Of a DNA stretch of 64,000 bases, positions 1 to 7,601 are shown piece after piece. A program made the position numbers and the translations under genes. The DNA is from Halomonas sp. YLGW01. GTDB lineage: Bacteria; Pseudomonadota; Gammaproteobacteria; Pseudomonadales; Halomonadaceae. The notes under the pieces were generated by a model. It worked only from the letters and a program-made list of their open reading frames with translations, made no database searches and was not told where the DNA came from. Each line of letters opens with the position of its first letter. The first letter of the stretch is position 1. The stretch covers positions 2,976,001-3,040,000 of the forward strand of contig NZ_CP062005.1 of NCBI RefSeq assembly GCF_014840935.1, written 5' to 3'.

Positions 1-956
1 CGCGGCACCAGCATGCCGCGCCGCTCCAGGGGCTCGAGCAGCTCGAGCAGGCCGCCGACGTCGCCGAGCTCGGCGTCGCGCAGCTGTTCGTAGCGATGCT
101 CGGTGATCATGGTGCCGACCCCGTCGCGGGTGAACAGCTCACCGAGCAGGGCGTCGTCGTCATGCCAAGACAGCAGGTGGGTACGGGCCACGCCGTGGCG
201 CGCCGCGGCGCAGGCCGCCGCCAGGTGGCGGGAAAGTTCGCTACCCGGGCTCGCCGCCTGCAGCAGCGGCTCGGCCTCGGCCGGCGTCAGCTGGCGCTGC
301 AGGGCGCCGCTCGCATCATGCAGGCCCTCGGCCTCGCCGAGCAGCACCAGCTTGTCGGCCCCGAGCGCCACCGCGGCCTGCTGGGCGACCTCGGCGGCGT
401 CCAGATCGAACACCTCACCGGTACTCGAGAACCCGAGCGGCGGCAGCACCACCAGAGAGCCCTGGTCGAGCAGGGCATCGATCGCCTCGGCGCGCACCCG
501 GCGCACCTCGCCGCTGCGCGCGAAGTCCAGCCCGTTGCGCACCCCCAGCGGCTTGGCCATCACCAGGTTGCCGGAGACCGCCGTCAGCTCGATGCCGTGC
601 AGTGGCGTATTGGGCAGCCCCAGCGACAAGCGCGCCTCGAACCACAGCCGCTGCTCGGCGGCGACACGCTCGACCCGGGCCATGATGGCGTCATCCGCCA
701 CCCAGCGACCCGCCTCGCGGCGCGGCGTGATGCCCTCCTCGGCCAGCGCCGCGTTGACCTGGGGACGTATGCCGAACACCAGCACCAGCCGCACCCCCAG
801 GGTATGCAGCAGTGCCAGGTCCTGAATCAGCGACTCGCGGTGCCCCGCCGCCATCGCCTCGCCCTCGATCAGCACCACGAAGGTTCGCCCGCGGTGGGCG
901 TTGATGTAGGGCGATGACTGACGAAACCACTCGACGAAGGGAAAACGCGTGTTCAA
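1..956 (-). CDS. argA: N-acetylglutamate synthase ArgA, C-terminus beyond the window
   Basis: ArgA transfers acetyl from acetyl-CoA to glutamate, the first step of arginine synthesis in the cytoplasm. About 318 residues are visible. They cover the amino-acid-kinase-like domain (start NTRFPFVEWFRQSSPYI, with GNLVMAKPLGVRNG further on) and the first turns of the C-terminal GNAT acetyltransferase domain (around GTMITEHRYEQLRDAE). The rest, of a family usually about 440 residues, lies past position 1. I chose the TTG start at 954-956 because GGAG sits 8 bases upstream; a GTG three codons earlier overlaps that GGAG. The gene follows the pit terminator, so it probably has its own promoter in the short gap. 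Confidence 0.93.
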   Translation of the reverse strand, partial: MNTRFPFVEWFRQSSPYINAHRGRTFVVLIEGEAMAAGHRESLIQDLALLHTLGVRLVLVFGIRPQVNAALAEEGITPRREAGRWVADDAIMARVERVAAEQRLWFEARLSLGLPNTPLHGIELTAVSGNLVMAKPLGVRNGLDFARSGEVRRVRAEAIDALLDQGSLVVLPPLGFSSTGEVFDLDAAEVAQQAAVALGADKLVLLGEAEGLHDASGALQRQLTPAEAEPLLQAASPGSELSRHLAAACAAARHGVARTHLLSWHDDDALLGELFTRDGVGTMITEHRYEQLRDAELGDVGGLLELLEPLERRGMLVP

Positions 957-1024
957 GGGCCGCACTCCGGCAGCTGGAGGGTGAAAAGGGCCGTGGCCCA
1001 CCTGGATTGACTATATCAGAGGGC

Positions 1025-1058
1025 GAAAAAAGGCGGCACCGCCTGCGCGGTGCCGCCT
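1025..1058 (-). terminator. Intrinsic terminator of the phosphate-transport genes
   Basis: A 10-bp GC stem (GGCGGCACCG, 1032-1041, with CGGTGCCGCC, 1048-1057) is followed on the minus strand by a run of U at 1025-1031. It lies about 55 bases after the pit stop codon and separates pit from argA. Confidence 0.9.
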
Positions 1059-1112
1059 CTTCGGGATGCGCCTCGGCCACCTTCGGCCGCGAGGCGGATC
1101 AGTCAGCCCGGA

Positions 1113-2381
1113 CTAGCCGCCGAACATGCCCTTGAACATGAAGAAGAACATGATCGCCAGGAAGGCGCCGGCCGGCAGGGTGATCAGCCAGGACATGACG
1201 ATGGTGCCGATCACGCGCAGGTTGAGCGCCGCCATGCCGCGGGCCAGACCCACGCCGAGCACGGCGCCGACCAGGGTATGGGTGGTGGAGATCGGCAGAC
1301 CGGTGCCCGAGGCCAGCACCACGGTGGTGGCGGCGGCCAGGGTCGCAGCGAAGCCACGGCTCGGCGTCAGCTCGGTGATGCCGGTGCCGACGGTGGCGAT
1401 GACCTTGTGACCATAGGTGACCAGGCCGACCACGATGCCGCCGCCGCCCAGCACCAGCACCCACCAGGGCACCAGGGAGGCACCGTCGATGTCGCCGTGG
1501 CTGTAGACCACGCTGATCACCGCGGCCAGCGGGCCGACGGCGTTGGCGACGTCGTTGGAGCCGTGGGCGAAGGCCATGGCGCAGGCGGTGAACAGCATCA
1601 GCACCGCGAACACCCGCTCGACGCCGCCGAAGCCGAAGGCGTCATCGGCGCTGCGATTGCGGCTGACGCGACGCTCCAGGAAGCCCCCCAGCGCCATCAC
1701 GGCCACGCCGATCAGCACCGCGTAGAACAGGCTGGTGCCGAAGCCAAGGTCGAGGCCGACATGCTTGAGGCCCTTGGTCAGGGTCACCATGGCGACGATG
1801 AAGCCGACCAGGAACACATACATCGGCACGTAGCGCTTGGCGGCGGCGAAGGGGTCGCGATTCTCGAAGATCAAATGCTGCACAGACTTGAACAGCATGA
1901 AGGCGATGGAGCCCGACATCAGCGGTGAGACCACCCAGCTGGCGGCGATCTGGCCGACCTTGGCCCAGCCGACGGCCTCGAGGCCGAGACCGGCCATCGC
2001 GAAGCCGACGATGGCGCCGACGATGGAATGGGTGGTCGACACCGGCCAGCCGCGCATCGAGGCGATCAGCAACCAGGTGCCGGCGGCCAGCAGGGAGGCC
2101 AGCATGCCGTAGACCAGCAGCTGCGGGTCACTCTCGAGCAGCGCCGGATCGATGATGCCCTTGCGGATGGTCTCGGTGACCTGCCCCCCGGCCAGCCAGG
2201 CGCCCAGAAACTCGAAGATCACGGCGATGAAGATCGCCTGCTTGATGGTGATGGCTCGGGAGCCCACCGAGGTGCCCATGGCGTTGGCCACGTCGTTGGC
2301 ACCGACGCCCCAGGCCATGAAGAAGCCGAAGAGACAGGCCAGAATGATGAAGATGTCGCCGTATTGCGCAATGATCGACAT
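1113..2381 (-). CDS. pit: Inorganic phosphate transporter, PiT family
   Basis: This is a 422-residue integral membrane permease of the PiT family, which imports phosphate (as a metal-phosphate complex) using proton or sodium symport. The sequence shows the duplicated PiT signature: GANDVANAMGTSVGS near the N-terminus and GSNDVANAVGPLAAV in the second half, each within alternating hydrophobic segments. I start at MSIIAQYGD (ATG at 2381), which has AAGGA upstream, because the 28 codons before it look like leader. The preceding gene, 122 bp upstream, is a DUF47/PhoU-like protein that commonly accompanies Pit, so the two are probably one transcript. The pair ends at the terminator near 1040. Confidence 0.95.
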   Translation of the reverse strand: MSIIAQYGDIFIILACLFGFFMAWGVGANDVANAMGTSVGSRAITIKQAIFIAVIFEFLGAWLAGGQVTETIRKGIIDPALLESDPQLLVYGMLASLLAAGTWLLIASMRGWPVSTTHSIVGAIVGFAMAGLGLEAVGWAKVGQIAASWVVSPLMSGSIAFMLFKSVQHLIFENRDPFAAAKRYVPMYVFLVGFIVAMVTLTKGLKHVGLDLGFGTSLFYAVLIGVAVMALGGFLERRVSRNRSADDAFGFGGVERVFAVLMLFTACAMAFAHGSNDVANAVGPLAAVISVVYSHGDIDGASLVPWWVLVLGGGGIVVGLVTYGHKVIATVGTGITELTPSRGFAATLAAATTVVLASGTGLPISTTHTLVGAVLGVGLARGMAALNLRVIGTIVMSWLITLPAGAFLAIMFFFMFKGMFGG

Positions 2382-2447
2382 AAGAGATACATCCTTATGG
2401 ATGGCTTGAGGTCCGCCGAGACACGCCTCGATGCGCCTATCCCTGGC

Positions 2448-2467
2448 GAGTGCGTCACGGCGCACTC
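2448..2467 (-). other. Small inverted repeat between DUF47 gene and pit
   Basis: GAGTGCG (2448-2454) and CGCACTC (2461-2467) form a perfect 7-bp stem with a 6-base loop in the 122-bp gap. It has no U tract, so an RNA-processing or stability element is more likely than a terminator. Confidence 0.35.
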
Positions 2468-2503
2468 ACCGTGGGCGTGGGGCGGAGGGTTCGAGGAAAC
2501 GAC

Positions 2504-3184
2504 TCAGCGGGCGGTCAGCACCTGCAGACGACTGCCCACACGCTCGGCACGATCGGACAGCTCGCCGACCCAGTCGATGATCTTGTAGAGGAAGATCACG
2601 TCGACCGGCGGCAACTCGCTCTCGAGCTGGAACAGCTGGCGACGGATGGCCACCTGCTGATCATCGGCCTGGTGTTCGAGGGCGTGGAGCTCACGGATCA
2701 GGTTCTGCATGACATCGGCGACGTTGCTGCCGAACCCTGATTCGAGCAGGTCCTTGAGTTCCTCGAGCGCCTTGCGGGCCTGCGCCACGGCGGCCACCGA
2801 GGTGCGCAGGTAGTCGCGCATCATCGGCGCCAGCGTCTCGGGCACTCGCATCTGGCGGCCGAGCATGATGCCGGTGATGTCCCGGGCCTTGTTGGCGATC
2901 TTGTCCTGCACGCTGATCAGGTCCAGCAGGTCGGAGCGGGAGACCGGCAGGAACATGGTATTGGGCAGGTTCAGGCGCAGCTCGGTCTTGAGCTCATCGG
3001 CTTCATGCTCGAGGCGCGTAATGGCCTCCCGATGGCGCTCTGCTGACTCCCAGTCACCACCCAGGGTGGCCTCGAAGAAGGGCAGCAGCTCGTCAGCACA
3101 CTCGCTGACCTTGACGATATGCGCCAGCAGCGGCTGAAAGGGCGAGCGACCGAAGATCGCCGAAAACGGATTGGATGTCACCAT
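2504..3184 (-). CDS. DUF47 / PhoU-like phosphate transport regulator
   Basis: A 226-residue cytoplasmic, mainly helical protein of the DUF47 (TIGR00153) family, related to PhoU. Typical stretches are NPFSAIFGRSPFQPLLAHI at the N-terminus, LVSVQDK-like ISVQDKIANKARDI in the middle and ALEHQADDQQVAIRRQLF near the C-terminus. Family members are nearly always encoded beside a Pit permease and are thought to modulate its activity; that role is inferred here from the pit gene 122 bp downstream. No clear Shine-Dalgarno sequence precedes the ATG at 3184. A strong promoter lies upstream at 3221-3249. Confidence 0.92.
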   Translation of the reverse strand: MVTSNPFSAIFGRSPFQPLLAHIVKVSECADELLPFFEATLGGDWESAERHREAITRLEHEADELKTELRLNLPNTMFLPVSRSDLLDLISVQDKIANKARDITGIMLGRQMRVPETLAPMMRDYLRTSVAAVAQARKALEELKDLLESGFGSNVADVMQNLIRELHALEHQADDQQVAIRRQLFQLESELPPVDVIFLYKIIDWVGELSDRAERVGSRLQVLTAR

Positions 3185-3220
3185 GATAGGTAAGCGATTC
3201 GCGTTGGAAATGGCGCCGAC

Positions 3221-3249
3221 ATTATAGTGGTGGTACCGCCCGACGTCAT
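3221..3249 (-). promoter_or_regulatory. Sigma-70 promoter of the DUF47-pit operon
   Basis: The minus strand carries ATGACG, 17 bases, then a consensus TATAAT (complement of 3221-3226). Transcription would start near 3214, about 30 bases before the DUF47 start codon. No Pho box is evident. Confidence 0.7.
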
Positions 3250-3287
3250 AAAGAATTCACCGATTCGCCATAAAGGAAGCATCGGCC

Positions 3288-4160
3288 ATGAGCCAGGAAA
3301 TCGAACTCAAGCTCGCGCTGCCACCGGAGGGCCCCGAGCGGCTGCGCCGCCATCCCCGCCTGATGGCGCTCCCGGCCGAAGACCGCACGCTTGCCAACAC
3401 CTACTATGACACCCCGGACGGCGCCCTGGAGGCCGCCCGGGTAGCGCTGCGTATCCGCGATACCGGCAATGGCCGGGTACAGACCCTGAAGACCACCGGC
3501 AGCGGCCAGGGGGGGCTCTCGGTGCGCGGCGAGTGGGAGTGGCCGATCGACGCCGATCGGCTGGATCTGGACGGCCTCCGGCCGCTGCCGCCCATGCAGG
3601 CGCTCGGCGACGAGGTGCTCGCCGCCCTGGTCCCGCGCTTCGCCACCGACTTCGCCCGCCGCACCTGGCTCGTCGACGGCGAGCAGGGCCGCATCGAGGT
3701 GGCGCTGGATGATGGCGAGGTGCGCGCCGGCGGACGCCGGGCGACGATCCGCGAACTGGAGCTGGAGCTCAAGGACGGCGACCCCACGGCCCTCTGGGCA
3801 CTGGCCGAGGAGCTCGCCACCACGGTGCCGCTGCGCCCCGCCTCGGCCAGCAAGGCCGCCCGTGGCGCGTCACTGGGTGAGGGTCACTGGCCACTCCCCG
3901 CGGCCGGCAATGATCCGGCTGCGCTGTACGAGCGCGCCATCCTCTCGCTGGACGCCCTGGCCGACAGCCAGGACGGCCGTTTCAAGGACGAAGCCCGTCA
4001 GTCGCTGGACCGACTGATCGCCCTGGGCGATGATCGCCTGACGAGGCCGGCCCGGACCCTGCGCGAGGCACTGGACCGCCCGGCACCGGATGGCGAGACC
4101 TGGCTCGATGTGGCCTTCGGCCAGGCGGCCCTGGCGCTGGCCCACGCCCTCTACGCCTGA
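3288..4160 (+). CDS. CYTH domain protein (inorganic triphosphatase, YgiF-like)
   Basis: A 290-residue protein that opens with the CYTH hallmark ExExK (EIELKLALP, residues 4-12). The usual charged barrel strands follow (YYDTPDGALEAARVALRIR, then RTWLVDGEQGRIEVALDDG and ELELELKDGD). Characterised relatives such as E. coli YgiF hydrolyse inorganic triphosphate with a divalent metal. After residue ~205 there is only a short helical tail (YERAILSLDALADSQDGRF onward) instead of a full CHAD domain, so this is shorter than YgiF at about 430 residues. It is divergent from the DUF47-pit operon. Its stop codon lies inside a 15-bp tandem repeat. Confidence 0.9.
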   Translation: MSQEIELKLALPPEGPERLRRHPRLMALPAEDRTLANTYYDTPDGALEAARVALRIRDTGNGRVQTLKTTGSGQGGLSVRGEWEWPIDADRLDLDGLRPLPPMQALGDEVLAALVPRFATDFARRTWLVDGEQGRIEVALDDGEVRAGGRRATIRELELELKDGDPTALWALAEELATTVPLRPASASKAARGASLGEGHWPLPAAGNDPAALYERAILSLDALADSQDGRFKDEARQSLDRLIALGDDRLTRPARTLREALDRPAPDGETWLDVAFGQAALALAHALYA

Positions 4161-4236
4161 GCCTGATACGCCTGAGCCTGATACGTATGAGCCTAATGCG
4201 CACAGGCCTCATACGTTCAGGTTCATACGTTCAGGT
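4153..4236 (+). repeat. Tandem repeats over the CYTH gene stop codon
   Basis: ACGCCTGAGCCTGAT occurs twice in tandem (4153-4167, 4168-4182) with a degenerate third copy (4183-4197). The natural TGA is in copy 1, and because the unit is 15 bp every copy adds more in-frame stops. A second family follows: TCATACGTTCAGGT twice, perfect, at 4209-4222 and 4223-4236. The segments 4184-4194 and 4204-4215 (CGTATGAGCCT and AGGCCTCATACG) can pair with one bulge, so the array may also form a hairpin that ends or protects the transcript. Confidence 0.9.
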
Positions 4237-4292
4237 ATAAGCCGCGCCCGGACACGGGAGGCCCGTTTGACACCCCAGGATCGGGAGGTCCC

Positions 4293-5291
4293 TTGTTACC
4301 TACTCTGAAACCGGCCGGCGAAGGCCTGCGAACCTGGATCTTCCAGGTCATCTTCGAATCGGACACCCGCCTGGCCAAGGGCTTCGACATCGTCCTGATC
4401 GGCCTGATACTCGCCAGCGTCACGGTGGTGCTGCTCGACAGCGTGCCGGCCTATGATGCCGCCTATGGCGGGGTCTTCAACATACTGGAGTGGAGCTTCA
4501 CCGGGCTCTTCACCCTGGAACTCGCGGTGCGCCTCTACTGCCTGGAGCGACCGGCCCGCTACCTGAGAAGCTTCTACGGCATCATCGACCTTGTCTCGAT
4601 CCTTCCCACCTGGCTGGTGCTGGTGGTGCCCGGCGCCCAGTCGTTGGTGGTGATCCGTTTGCTGAGGGTGCTGCGCATCTTCCGGGTGCTCAGGCTGATG
4701 CAATTCGTCGGCGAAGGCCGGCTGCTGGTCGAGGCTCTGAGGCGCAGCGGCCACCAGATCCTCCTGTTCCTGTTCACGGTGTTCATGCTGGTGACTATCT
4801 TCGGCTCGCTGATCTACATGATCGAGCCGCCGGAGGCCGGCTTCACCAGCATTCCCGTATCCATCTACTGGGGCATCGTCACCCTGACCACGGTCGGCTA
4901 TGGCGATATCACCCCCACCACCCCGCTGGGTCAGTTCATCTCGATGACGGTGATGCTGATGGGCTACTCGATCATCGCCATTCCCACCGGGGTCTTCTCC
5001 GCCGAGGTGATCCGCTCGATCCGGGCCGACCGCTACTCCGACGAGGCCTGCCCGGGCTGTGGCCACGACCGCCACGAAGAGAAGGCACAATACTGTCTGA
5101 AGTGCGGCACCTGGCTCGACGAGAACACGGAAGACCCGCGCGAGGCTGAGCGTCGGGAAGAGGCAGAGCGGGCGGCAGCCGAAGAACAAGCGTCCGCGGC
5201 CCCGAACGGAGAAGAACAGAACGGAGAGGAACAGGAAAAAGGGAAGGAAAAGAAAAACAAAGATGCTGACGACGACCGGGACGACGCCTGA
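4293..5291 (+). CDS. Voltage-gated potassium channel with C-terminal zinc ribbon
   Basis: A 332-residue inner-membrane protein of the six-helix Kv class. S1 is near residue 30 and S2 near 65. S4 carries regularly spaced arginines (VVIRLLRVLRIFRVLRLMQ). S5 and a pore loop follow with the selectivity filter TVGYGD, then S6 (MGYSIIAIPTGVFSAEV). After S6 comes a cytoplasmic zinc ribbon, CPGCGH then YCLKCGTWL, and a long Glu/Lys-rich tail of about 65 residues. The start is TTG at 4293, just after a GGGAGG; no ATG upstream fits better. Its physiological ligand is unknown. The acidic tail fits a halophile. It converges with yciO. Confidence 0.93.
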   Translation: MLPTLKPAGEGLRTWIFQVIFESDTRLAKGFDIVLIGLILASVTVVLLDSVPAYDAAYGGVFNILEWSFTGLFTLELAVRLYCLERPARYLRSFYGIIDLVSILPTWLVLVVPGAQSLVVIRLLRVLRIFRVLRLMQFVGEGRLLVEALRRSGHQILLFLFTVFMLVTIFGSLIYMIEPPEAGFTSIPVSIYWGIVTLTTVGYGDITPTTPLGQFISMTVMLMGYSIIAIPTGVFSAEVIRSIRADRYSDEACPGCGHDRHEEKAQYCLKCGTWLDENTEDPREAERREEAERAAAEEQASAAPNGEEQNGEEQEKGKEKKNKDADDDRDDA

Positions 5292-5327
5292 GCCTCTAGG
5301 GCCCGGGCACCGCCCCGGCGGGATGGC

Positions 5328-5951
5328 TCAGACCTGGAACGGTGCCACGTCGCCGCGGCCCTCGCGCAGGATCACTGGCGGCAGGTCGCGCAGATCGATG
5401 ACGCTGGTCGGCTCCAGGTGGCAGGCGCCGCCGTCGATGACCAGGTCCAGATGGGCCCCGAAGCGCTCGCGAATCTCCTCGGCATCGGTCATCGGCAGCT
5501 CTTCGCCGACCGGGATCAGGGTCACGCTCATCATCGGCTCGCCCAGCGCCTCGAGCAGCGCATGGGTGATGCGATGGTCCGGCACCCGCACGCCGATCGA
5601 GCGGCGCTTGGGATGCAGCAGCAGGCGCGGCACCTCGGTGGTGGCATCCAGAATGAAGGTATAGGCCCCCGGCGTGTGAGTCTTGAGCAGCCGGAACACC
5701 GCATTGTTCACCTTGGCGAAGGTGCCGATCTCGGACAGGTCCGAACACACCAGGGTGAAGTTGTGCTTGTCATCCAGCGAGCGCAGCCACTTGATCTTCT
5801 CGATGGCCTTCTTGTCGCCCAGGTGGCAGCCCAGGGCATAGCCGGAATCGGTGGGATAGGCCACCACGCCGCCCTTGCGGATGATCTCGGTGGCCTGATC
5901 GATCAGGCGCTTCTGGGGATTCTCGGGGTGCAGCTGGAAGAACTGAGTCAT
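5328..5951 (-). CDS. yciO: YciO, Sua5/YciO/YrdC family protein
   Basis: A 207-residue single-domain YrdC-fold protein. The conserved N-terminal block GGVVAYPTDSGYALGCHLGD and the central KTHTPGAYTFILDATTEVPR and RRSIGVRVPDH blocks are clear. Family members bind RNA and ATP; TsaC/Sua5 makes threonylcarbamoyl-AMP for the t6A tRNA modification. The Y-P-T-D-S-G-Y-A-L pattern and the neighbouring PHP-domain gene match YciO rather than TsaC, and YciO activity is weak or uncertain. An AGGAG lies 6 bases before ATG 5951. It lies downstream of, and in the same direction as, the PHP gene. Confidence 0.88.
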   Translation of the reverse strand: MTQFFQLHPENPQKRLIDQATEIIRKGGVVAYPTDSGYALGCHLGDKKAIEKIKWLRSLDDKHNFTLVCSDLSEIGTFAKVNNAVFRLLKTHTPGAYTFILDATTEVPRLLLHPKRRSIGVRVPDHRITHALLEALGEPMMSVTLIPVGEELPMTDAEEIRERFGAHLDLVIDGGACHLEPTSVIDLRDLPPVILREGRGDVAPFQV

Positions 5952-5977
5952 GCTCGCTCCTGCGTTGCGTGATCCAT

Positions 5978-6007
5978 CATACGAATAACCGCCATACGAA
6001 TAACCGC
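5978..6007 (-). repeat. 15-bp tandem repeat after the PHP gene stop
   Basis: CATACGAATAACCGC is repeated perfectly twice (5978-5992 and 5993-6007). It begins three bases beyond the stop codon of the PHP gene and fills most of the gap before the yciO ribosome binding site. Confidence 0.9.
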
Positions 6008-6010
6008 GGG

Positions 6011-6958
6011 TCAGGCCGCCTCATCGAGGAGCGCGGCCAGGCGGGGATGCTGCCAGACGGGCCTGAGTGCGGTGCGCGGCACCGGGCTCATGCTGCCCGG
6101 CGCCACCGGCCCGCCGGGGAAGTGGAAGTCGCTGCCCAGCGAGCCATACAGGTCCCGCTCGTCGAGCTGGCGGGCCAGGTCGCGGGTCACGTCGGCGTTC
6201 TGGAAGCCGCTGACCAGCTCGGCGGCCTCGCCCCCGGCGGCGGTGAAGGCGTCCAGCAGCAGGCCCCGCTTGCGCCGGGTCAGGCCATAGCGCAGCGGAT
6301 GCGCCAGCACCGCCACGCCACCGGCATCAGTGATCCACTCGACCACCTCGGACAGATACGGCCAGCCGGCCTTGACGTCGCCCCGCTTGCCGCTGCCCAG
6401 GTATTTCTTGAAGGCGGTGCCCATGTCCTTGACCAGGCCATCGGCGACCATCGCCCGGGCGAAGTCCGGGCGCCCCAGCGGGCGCTCGCTGCCGGCCTGA
6501 GCCCGGGCCTTGGTCAGGGCATCGGTGAGCCCGAGCTTCTCGAGGCGCCGGGCGATCTCCTCGCCGCGAGTTTCCCGCGCCCGTGCCTGGGCCTCGAGGC
6601 CGGCCACCAGAGAGCCCTGCGCCCCCTGGGGCAGCAGACCCACCACATGGATGTTCATGCCCTGCCATTGGGACGACAGCTCCAGGGCCGGCAGCAGCGT
6701 CATGCCCAGCGTCTCGGCGGCCTCCCGCGCCTCGGCCACTCCGTCCAGGGTGTCATGGTCGGTGAGCGCCACCCGGGTCAGGCCGCGCTCGCGGCACAGC
6801 GCCATCAGCGCGGCGGGCGAGAGCGCGCCATCCGAGGCGGTGGAGTGCATGTGCAGATCGATGCCCTGGGCATCGGCGAAGGCGGTCTCCCCCAGAGAAG
6901 CGAGAGGCGCGGGTGACGCGGGCGTAGCGGAGGAAATATGAGTCTCGTTCATCGGCAT
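6011..6958 (-). CDS. PHP-domain phosphoesterase (RNase AM / YciV-TrpH type)
   Basis: About 315 residues with the PHP metal-binding motif [15 protein letters not shown] near residue 35, then [32 protein letters not shown] and GSDFHFPGG, which supply the usual His/Asp metal ligands. E. coli YciV (RNase AM) is a 5'-3' exonuclease that acts on 5'-monophosphorylated RNA and trims rRNA 5' ends; that activity is inferred by family. Placement beside yciO matches E. coli. I start at ATG 6958 (MPMNETHI); ATG 6952 is an alternative, and neither has a good ribosome binding site. Longer N-terminal extensions are not supported. Confidence 0.9.
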   Translation of the reverse strand: MPMNETHISSATPASPAPLASLGETAFADAQGIDLHMHSTASDGALSPAALMALCRERGLTRVALTDHDTLDGVAEAREAAETLGMTLLPALELSSQWQGMNIHVVGLLPQGAQGSLVAGLEAQARARETRGEEIARRLEKLGLTDALTKARAQAGSERPLGRPDFARAMVADGLVKDMGTAFKKYLGSGKRGDVKAGWPYLSEVVEWITDAGGVAVLAHPLRYGLTRRKRGLLLDAFTAAGGEAAELVSGFQNADVTRDLARQLDERDLYGSLGSDFHFPGGPVAPGSMSPVPRTALRPVWQHPRLAALLDEAA

Positions 6959-7072
6959 GACGCCGGCAGGCGACTTTGTCAGAATAGGACCACCATGGTG
7001 CGCGCCGCGCCGGTTGCGGTCAATTTCAGGTGCGACGGCGCCTTCCTGCCTCACTCATCGAAGGAAACTGCG

Positions 7073-7372
7073 ATGCTCTACGCCATCATCAGTGAAGATG
7101 TGAAGAACAGCCTCGAATGGCGCATGGCCGCCCGCCCCGACCACCTGGCCCGCCTCGAGAAGCTGCGCGACGAAGGCCGCCTGGTGCTGGCCGGCCCGCA
7201 CCCCGCCGTGGACGCCGAAACCCCGGGCGACGCCGGCTTCAGCGGTAGCCTGGTAGTCGCCGAATTCGAGGACCTGGCCGCCGCCCAGGCCTGGGCCGAT
7301 GCCGACCCCTACGTGATCGCCGGCGTCTACGCCAAGGTGACCGTCAAGCCGTTCAAGAAGGTGCTGCCCTGA
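7073..7372 (+). CDS. yciI: YciI family protein
   Basis: A 99-residue ferredoxin-like (dimeric alpha-beta barrel) protein. YciI hallmarks are [19 protein letters not shown] at the start with the following ARPDHLARL (the conserved His-Asp region), then RLVLAGPHP and [12 protein letters not shown]. Its cellular role is unknown in most bacteria. The start is ATG 7073, with AAGGA 8 bases upstream. It is divergent from the PHP gene, so yciI, yciO and the PHP nuclease gene keep the company they have in enterobacteria. Confidence 0.93.
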   Translation: MLYAIISEDVKNSLEWRMAARPDHLARLEKLRDEGRLVLAGPHPAVDAETPGDAGFSGSLVVAEFEDLAAAQAWADADPYVIAGVYAKVTVKPFKKVLP

Positions 7373-7458
7373 GCTGCACATAAGCTGCGCCTGCGACGCG
7401 CCGGATTTGAGTCTAAGCACCGCCTGACCCTGCCCGCCGCCGGCTTTTCCCCGTCAGG

Positions 7459-7496
7459 TTTTCCACAGCCCGGTTTTGCACAGTGGCTGTGGAAAA
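7459..7496. promoter_or_regulatory. Cluster of three DnaA-box-like 9-mers in an inverted repeat
   Basis: TTTTCCACAGCC (7459-7470) and GGCTGTGGAAAA (7485-7496) are a perfect 12-bp inverted repeat. Each arm holds TTTTCCACA, and the loop holds TTTTGCACA (7474-7482). All three fit the relaxed DnaA-box consensus TTWTNCACA. There is no U tract, so it does not look like a terminator of yciI. Confidence 0.5.
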
Positions 7497-7601
7497 GCTT
7501 GTTGAAAGCCCGCGGACGCCTTGCCATGAGCCAGCCAAGCCGCCACCTCGGCCATACTGGTCAATTTCTGATCAACCCCACCGTCCTCCGGAGCTCCTGA
7601 C

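Noticed and set aside
3241..3290. Pho box upstream of the phosphate transporter operon
   Set aside because: CGTCATAAA resembles one half-site, but no second half-site occurs 11 bp away on either strand.
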